This document shows positions 37,901-40,204 of a DNA stretch of 40,204 bases, piece by piece (the first letter of the stretch is position 1; each line of letters begins with the position of its first letter). The translations under genes and the position numbers were made by a program. A model generated the notes under the pieces. The model saw only the letters and a list, made by a program, of their open reading frames with translations, was not told the origin of the DNA and made no database searches. The stretch lies in assembly GCA_002841685.1 (NCBI GenBank), contig PHAM01000007.1:1-40204 (forward strand), given 5' to 3'. The stretch is from Elusimicrobia bacterium HGW-Elusimicrobia-2. Lineage in GTDB: Bacteria > CG03.

Positions 37901-40204
37901 ACTCCCGCTGTAGATCCCGGAAAAGAAGACCCGCCGACGGTTCAGACAGCCGGAGGAGAGTTTATATTTACAGTGCTGTCTGTTGACAGTAATTATAACA
38001 TAACTCCGACGACGGCAACCGTGCAAATAGGTTCGTCCGATTCAAATGCCGTTGTGCCCTCAACGAATACGCTTGTAAACGGAACAACAACTTTTACGCT
38101 CACTCTGAAAACGGCAAACGCTTACAGAACGGTTTTTGCCGGTGAATATGATACGGGCTACGGTTTTTCTTCCAATGCTGTTTCAACTTCAACGGTGTAT
38201 CTCAATCCTGACAACCCCGTAAAGCTGGCCGCTATTCTGCCGGGGCAAACCTACGGCCCCGGAACGCAAAACGGAAAATCCGGCGCGCCCGCGCAGCAGA
38301 CGGCAGGTATTCAATTTACCATAACGGTCCGGGCGGTTGACGAATACTGGAACACAAACGCATCAACAGCTCCGACAGTTTCAATAACGCTTGAGGATAC
38401 CAACGCGCCGCCCCCCGACAACAGAGTTCTTAGCAACGGTGTGTCAACATTTACGGTGACATTTAAAACGGCTGATGCGCTTGTGGGTAAAAAATGGACA
38501 ATAACAGCGGCGGATGTTACCGGGGCGCTTGTCTCGACGATAACCGCCGAGGTACCAGTGATGCCCAACTATAACAATAAACGCCTGCTTGCGGTTCTTC
38601 CGAATCAGACAAGAACTCCCGGCCAAAATCCCGGAAGAACGGGAACCGTTTCATGGCATGCCGCCGGCTCCACTTTTACTATTACGATTTATGATACGGA
38701 TAATAATTTTAACCTGTGCGACGGCAGAGGAGGCGGAAATTATCCTGATGTTTTTATCAATTCCACTGACGGATATGGCTTTGATGAGGGTGACAAGTTT
38801 CTTCTTAACGGCCAGCGGGATTTCTGGATTAGTCCGAGAATAGCGAATACCACTCACACTGTTACCGCGACCGCCGCCTCTTATACGCAGAATATTTCTT
38901 CTCAATATGAAGTGAAAGCGGACACGAACGATTACCGATTGATTACGCTTCTGCCGGGTATGACTTATGACCCGGGTTCGGATAGCGGTTATCAAGATTC
39001 TCCTGATTCACATCTTGCCGGCTCAACATTTACGGTCAATGTGAAAGCTGTTGACAGGCACTGGAATCTGCTCAATACGAGAACGGATGAGGTGACGCTT
39101 GCCGTAGCGGATCCGAATGCCGGTATTCTCGTGAATCCGCAGTTCCTCACTTTCGGCGAAAAGAATTTTGATATTGTACCGAAAACCGTCGGCTCCACAT
39201 GGACCGTGATTACATCGGCCGGAGGATATGTCACTTACAGAACGCCGCAGTTTGAAATTACTCCGTCTCCCGCGGTCAAACTCCAGGTTCTGCTTCCCGG
39301 CGAAACCGCCGTTCCGGGGACAGTCGCGGGCAAAACCGGAACGCCGGCCAATCGGGTTGCGGGCGAAGTATTCACGATTACGGTGAATGCTGTGGATGAT
39401 GACTGGAACAGAAATAATCTTGACAATCCTCTTGTGGGCATTACCACAACTGATCCAGATGATACCCATCCCGGCAATAAATATCTTACGAATGGAGCGA
39501 CGACATTCGTGATAACGTTTAAAACCGCGAACAGCTCATGGACAATAACCGCGGTCGACCATGCCGGCGGAAGAAGCTCTTATGCAACGGGCGTTTCCGC
39601 CGGGGTTTATGTTAATCCCAATACGCCCGTAAAACTGCTTGTTCTTCTGCCGGGCGAAGCGGATGACCCCGGTTCCGCGCCGGGCTCCGAGCCATTCGGC
39701 GGAAGCGAAGGAAAATCAGACTGGACGCCTGATAATCAGACGGCGGGGGCCGCATTTACCGTCACGGTTAAGGCTGTTGACTCATGGTGGAACATAAACA
39801 CCGGCACTTCTCCGACGGTGGAGATAACATCTACCGATAGCAATGCTGATTTGAGCGATAATAACAAAGCCCTGACGAATGGAACGACAACGTTTAGTGT
39901 GATAATGAAAACGGCTAATACATCATGGAAAATCGGAGCGAAAGATGTTGCGGTGGTTTTAAGCTCATATACGAGTCCCGCGGTTTATATTAACCCTAAT
40001 GAGCCGACAAGATTGAGGATTATTGTGCCAAACCAGACGAGGACTCCCGGCACCGTCGCCGGCAAGAGCGGCGGCCCCTCAAACAGAACAGCGGGCGCGC
40101 AGTTCACTATAACCGTTGACGCCTGCGATGACTGGTGGAACACAAATGCTGCGAGCGCTCCGCTAGTGGCGATAACAAGTGAAGACACAAACGCGAGTCT
40201 GCCG
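2..40204 (+). CDS. Internal fragment of a giant Ig-like repeat protein (at least 13,401 residues)
   Basis: One reading frame, with codons beginning at base 2, has no stop over 13,401 codons and runs off both window ends. The translation is coherent throughout: rich in Thr, Ser, Gly, Asp, Tyr and Trp, poor in Cys, and built of about 113 tandem beta-sandwich-like domains. Domain order is A x6 (the first cut by the window edge; residues 1-651), B x15 (652-2475), A x6 (2476-3145), B x7 (3146-3985), A x6 (3986-4668), B x58 (4669-11674), A x1 (11675-11807) and C x14 (11808-13401). Bacterial proteins of this make-up are usually secreted surface stalks, adhesins or fibres. That role is inferred, because no enzyme domain, signal peptide, membrane segment, sorting signal or secretion domain is visible; the true N and C termini lie outside. 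No internal start is proposed: Met codons occur inside domains and the domain pattern is continuous across them. No frameshift or premature stop is seen. Alternatives such as several genes or a pseudogene are excluded by the unbroken frame. Confidence 0.97.
1955..7426 (+). repeat. Type B Ig-like array 1 (15 domains, units 1-15)
   Basis: Unit starts: 1955, 2291, 2666, 3056, 3425, 3788, 4160, 4514, 4892, 5231, 5588, 5954, 6356, 6731, 7082. Mean length is about 122 residues. Each unit typically has a P.D/P.N turn near residue 8, (S/T)GTA.D near residue 25, V.I.I strands, a YW.G..W aromatic insert, SSWTYT, a W..G..Y strand, D.AGN.E and a closing F.YD...P. The D.AGN motif is common in bacterial Ig-like and FnIII-like domains. 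Unit 9 is degenerate (separate entry). Units 12-15 match units 19-22 in order, and units 3-8 match units 28-33, which gives this block a composite look. Pure structural repeat; no catalytic residues recognised. Confidence 0.85.
4892..5230 (+). repeat. Degenerate type B domain (unit 9)
   Basis: This unit keeps the length (113 residues), the ITPS opening, a late D.AGN and the closing FDQTEP of type B. It lacks the (S/T)GTA.D motif, which is replaced by a stretch around AAVKLGEKM, and the aromatic insert is reduced to ESSWN. It may be a diverged B unit or a different Ig-like subtype inserted in register. The frame is intact and both borders are normal. Confidence 0.6.
7427..9436 (+). repeat. Type A Ig-like array 2 (six domains)
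   Basis: Domain starts: 7427, about 7760, 8096, 8432, 8774, 9098; mean about 112 residues. The array follows a KPAASL junction. Position 2 carries the TAYDG insertion. Position 3 has DTHGS, TLCTSG and GTQTVTVNP, found again at position 3 of array 3. Position 6 ends APDS..TMP before type B resumes. Position-for-position agreement with array 3 (offset about 4.53-4.58 kb) shows that the six domains were copied as a block, not singly. Confidence 0.85.
9437..11956 (+). repeat. Type B Ig-like array 2 (seven domains, units 16-22)
   Basis: Unit starts: 9437, 9815, 10187, 10550, 10910, 11288, 11621; mean 120 residues. Unit 16 opens MPMDNLH and matches unit 23 (MPFNNLH), which likewise follows an A array. 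Unit 19 has W.DG.DHRIWVRV, shared with units 12 and 26. Unit 20 has TYTGT and IRR, shared with units 13 and 27. Unit 21 has the W.GSSWT.A..W pattern of units 14 and 28. Unit 22 (QQDFG, YNTATVNA) matches unit 15. With A array 2 this block makes one full copy of the 13-domain cassette. Confidence 0.85.
11957..14005 (+). repeat. Type A Ig-like array 3 (six domains)
   Basis: Domain starts: 11957, 12308, 12668, 13007, 13352, 13682; mean about 114 residues. It enters through a KPAVSL junction like array 2 (KPAASL). Position 2 carries KLYDG. Position 3 carries DTHGS, TLCTTG and GTQTVTVNP. Position 4 carries TAG(V/A)xxNI.V like its counterparts. It leaves through EPVS..AMP into type B. Domain order is the same as in arrays 1 and 2. 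Confidence 0.85.
18665..22441 (+). repeat. 10-domain B cassette, copy 1 (units 36-45, positions a-j)
   Basis: Starts of positions a-j: 18665, 19052, 19430, 19835, 20201, 20567, 20975, 21344, 21707, 22085. Hallmarks: a = YYP.GSPS.LSGTA; b = DPGEINEVKVRI; d = SDGASG.HP.GV and KVTEPSAN; e = WYGN; f = LQIDPNG and STSS.SSD; g = DPAPNVEA; h = GTVTDDFGG; j = W.DGH.Y. Order and spacing recur in the following copies. The preceding unit at 18311 looks like position j of an earlier partial copy (W.DGH.YKIWCKAYD.AGN). Confidence 0.75.
22442..26083 (+). repeat. 10-domain B cassette, copy 2 (units 46-55, positions a-j)
   Basis: Starts of positions a-j: 22442, 22844, 23183, 23543, 23912, 24257, 24644, 24986, 25346, 25715. 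Position a repeats YYPEGSPSSLSGTA, e repeats WYGN, f repeats STSSFSSD, g has STPSGLNADWSY (as in copy 3) and h repeats GTVTDDFGG. Position d lacks the DGASG signature seen in copies 1 and 3, so copies have diverged unevenly. Confidence 0.75.
26084..29713 (+). repeat. 10-domain B cassette, copy 3 (units 56-65, positions a-j)
   Basis: Starts of positions a-j: 26084, 26456, 26783, 27176, 27530, 27914, 28277, 28649, 28994, 29354. Position b repeats PGIVNEVKLRI; c repeats KYYKT and W.SGHQY; d repeats SDGASG.HPAGV and KVTEPSAN; f repeats IQIDPDG; g repeats STPTGLNADWSY and PAPNVEAGH. These are the clearest matches to copies 1 and 2. Confidence 0.75.
29714..33217 (+). repeat. 10-domain B cassette, copy 4, more diverged (units 66-75)
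   Basis: Starts: 29714, 30068, 30413, 30770, 31133, 31478, 31847, 32180, 32540, 32882. Position b keeps SPGIINKVEVRIW, c keeps WVSGYQY and f keeps TQDPYGTP (compare QIDPNGTPP). Other positions are hard to assign by eye. Unit 80 (34655) again has a b-like SPGLVNNVK, so a fifth copy may start out of step, about 13 units after b of copy 4. Confidence 0.5.
35024..35422 (+). repeat. Single type A domain at the B-to-C switch
   Basis: About 133 residues. It has ATAGSFYDVTVTAKDNEGN, an EGTVKFVTKD strand, a GYHLFNN segment and an IVVNP ending, all type A features. It is longer than the usual A unit because of the segment between the VKFVTKD strand and YTFKL. It stands alone between 58 B domains and the C array, so it is the only A domain outside a six-pack. 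It may be a remnant of another array or a linker fixed at the class boundary. Confidence 0.75.
35423..40204 (+). repeat. Type C 'LPGET' Ig-like array (13 full domains plus one cut by the window end)
   Basis: Unit starts: 35423, 35783, 36116, 36464, 36815, 37157, 37496, 37856, 38210, 38567, 38921, 39266, 39620, 39998 (partial). Full units average about 117 residues. Consensus: (K/R)L.VLLPGET..PG...GK.G, QTAG..F.(V/I)TV.AVD..WN, ITTTDP(N/D)D, L.NG.TTF.(V/I).(F/L)KTA, SWTI.A and (I/V)Y(V/I)NP. From memory, this repeat is common in very large surface proteins of poorly studied bacterial phyla; I cannot name a Pfam family for it. The TAG..F.VTV.A.D..N core resembles type A, so C may be a related fold with a different N-terminal hairpin. 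Unit 10 is the most diverged (LPNQT, a CDGRGGG insertion). The array continues past the window end. Confidence 0.85.

Noticed and set aside
2-40204. Possibility that the window holds several adjacent adhesin genes
   Set aside because: No in-frame stop, intergenic gap or signal peptide occurs anywhere. Domains abut directly at every block border.
2-40204. Search for catalytic, signal-peptide, transmembrane or sorting motifs within the fragment
   Set aside because: No hydrophobic segment of about 20 residues, LPxTG-like anchor, protease triad or glycoside hydrolase motif was recognised. The LPGET of type C is an internal strand motif repeated 14 times, not a sortase signal.

Overview
The whole 40,204-base window lies inside one protein-coding gene. 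On the + strand, the frame that starts at base 2 reads through without a stop to base 40,204: 13,401 sense codons. Neither start nor stop codon is in the window, so this is an internal fragment of a giant gene, and the fragment alone would be about 1.4 MDa. The translation is coherent from end to end. It is almost entirely tandem immunoglobulin-like (beta-sandwich) domains of 110-125 residues, of three recurring types. I see no second gene, RNA gene, mobile element, CRISPR array, promoter or terminator, and no intergenic stretch.

Layout. Type A domains carry a TAG...VTV.A.D..(N/G)N core, a LP..Y.F.. segment, a (D/N)xGxHxF segment and end near V.VNP. They form three six-domain arrays (2-1954, 7427-9436, 11957-14005) and one isolated copy (35024-35422). 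Type B domains have the pattern (D/E/T/A/V)S.(V/I)..P ... (S/T)GT(A/S).D ... V.(I/V).(I/L) ... YW.GssW ... S(S/T)W.Y(T/S) ... W..G..Y ... (S/K).A.D.AGN.E ... (F/Y).(F/Y)D...P. They fill three blocks of 15, 7 and 58 units (1955-7426, 9437-11956, 14006-35023). Type C domains begin (K/R)LQVLLPGET..PG...GK.G...QTAG..F.(V/I)TV.A.D..WN and end near (I/V)YVNP. Thirteen complete units and one cut unit run from 35423 to the window end. That is about 113 domains in all.

Architecture. The domains are not randomly ordered. Two layers of higher-order repeat can be read by eye: a 13-domain cassette (six A + seven B, about 4.55 kb) and a 10-domain cassette of B units (about 3.6-3.8 kb) repeated at least three and probably four times. 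A third, longer-range match links units 3-8 to units 28-33 at a constant offset near 13.1 kb. Copies differ widely at synonymous sites, so the block duplications are old and the reading frame has been kept.

Organism and role. GC content looks close to even by eye and codon use looks bacterial. Giant repetitive surface genes with these Ig-like repeats are known from lineages such as Omnitrophota and Elusimicrobiota. I suspect one of these, but the sequence alone does not prove it. The domain types suit an extended extracellular stalk or fibre (adhesion, cell-cell contact or predation). No catalytic domain, signal peptide, transmembrane segment or secretion signal is visible here; these would lie in the unseen ends.
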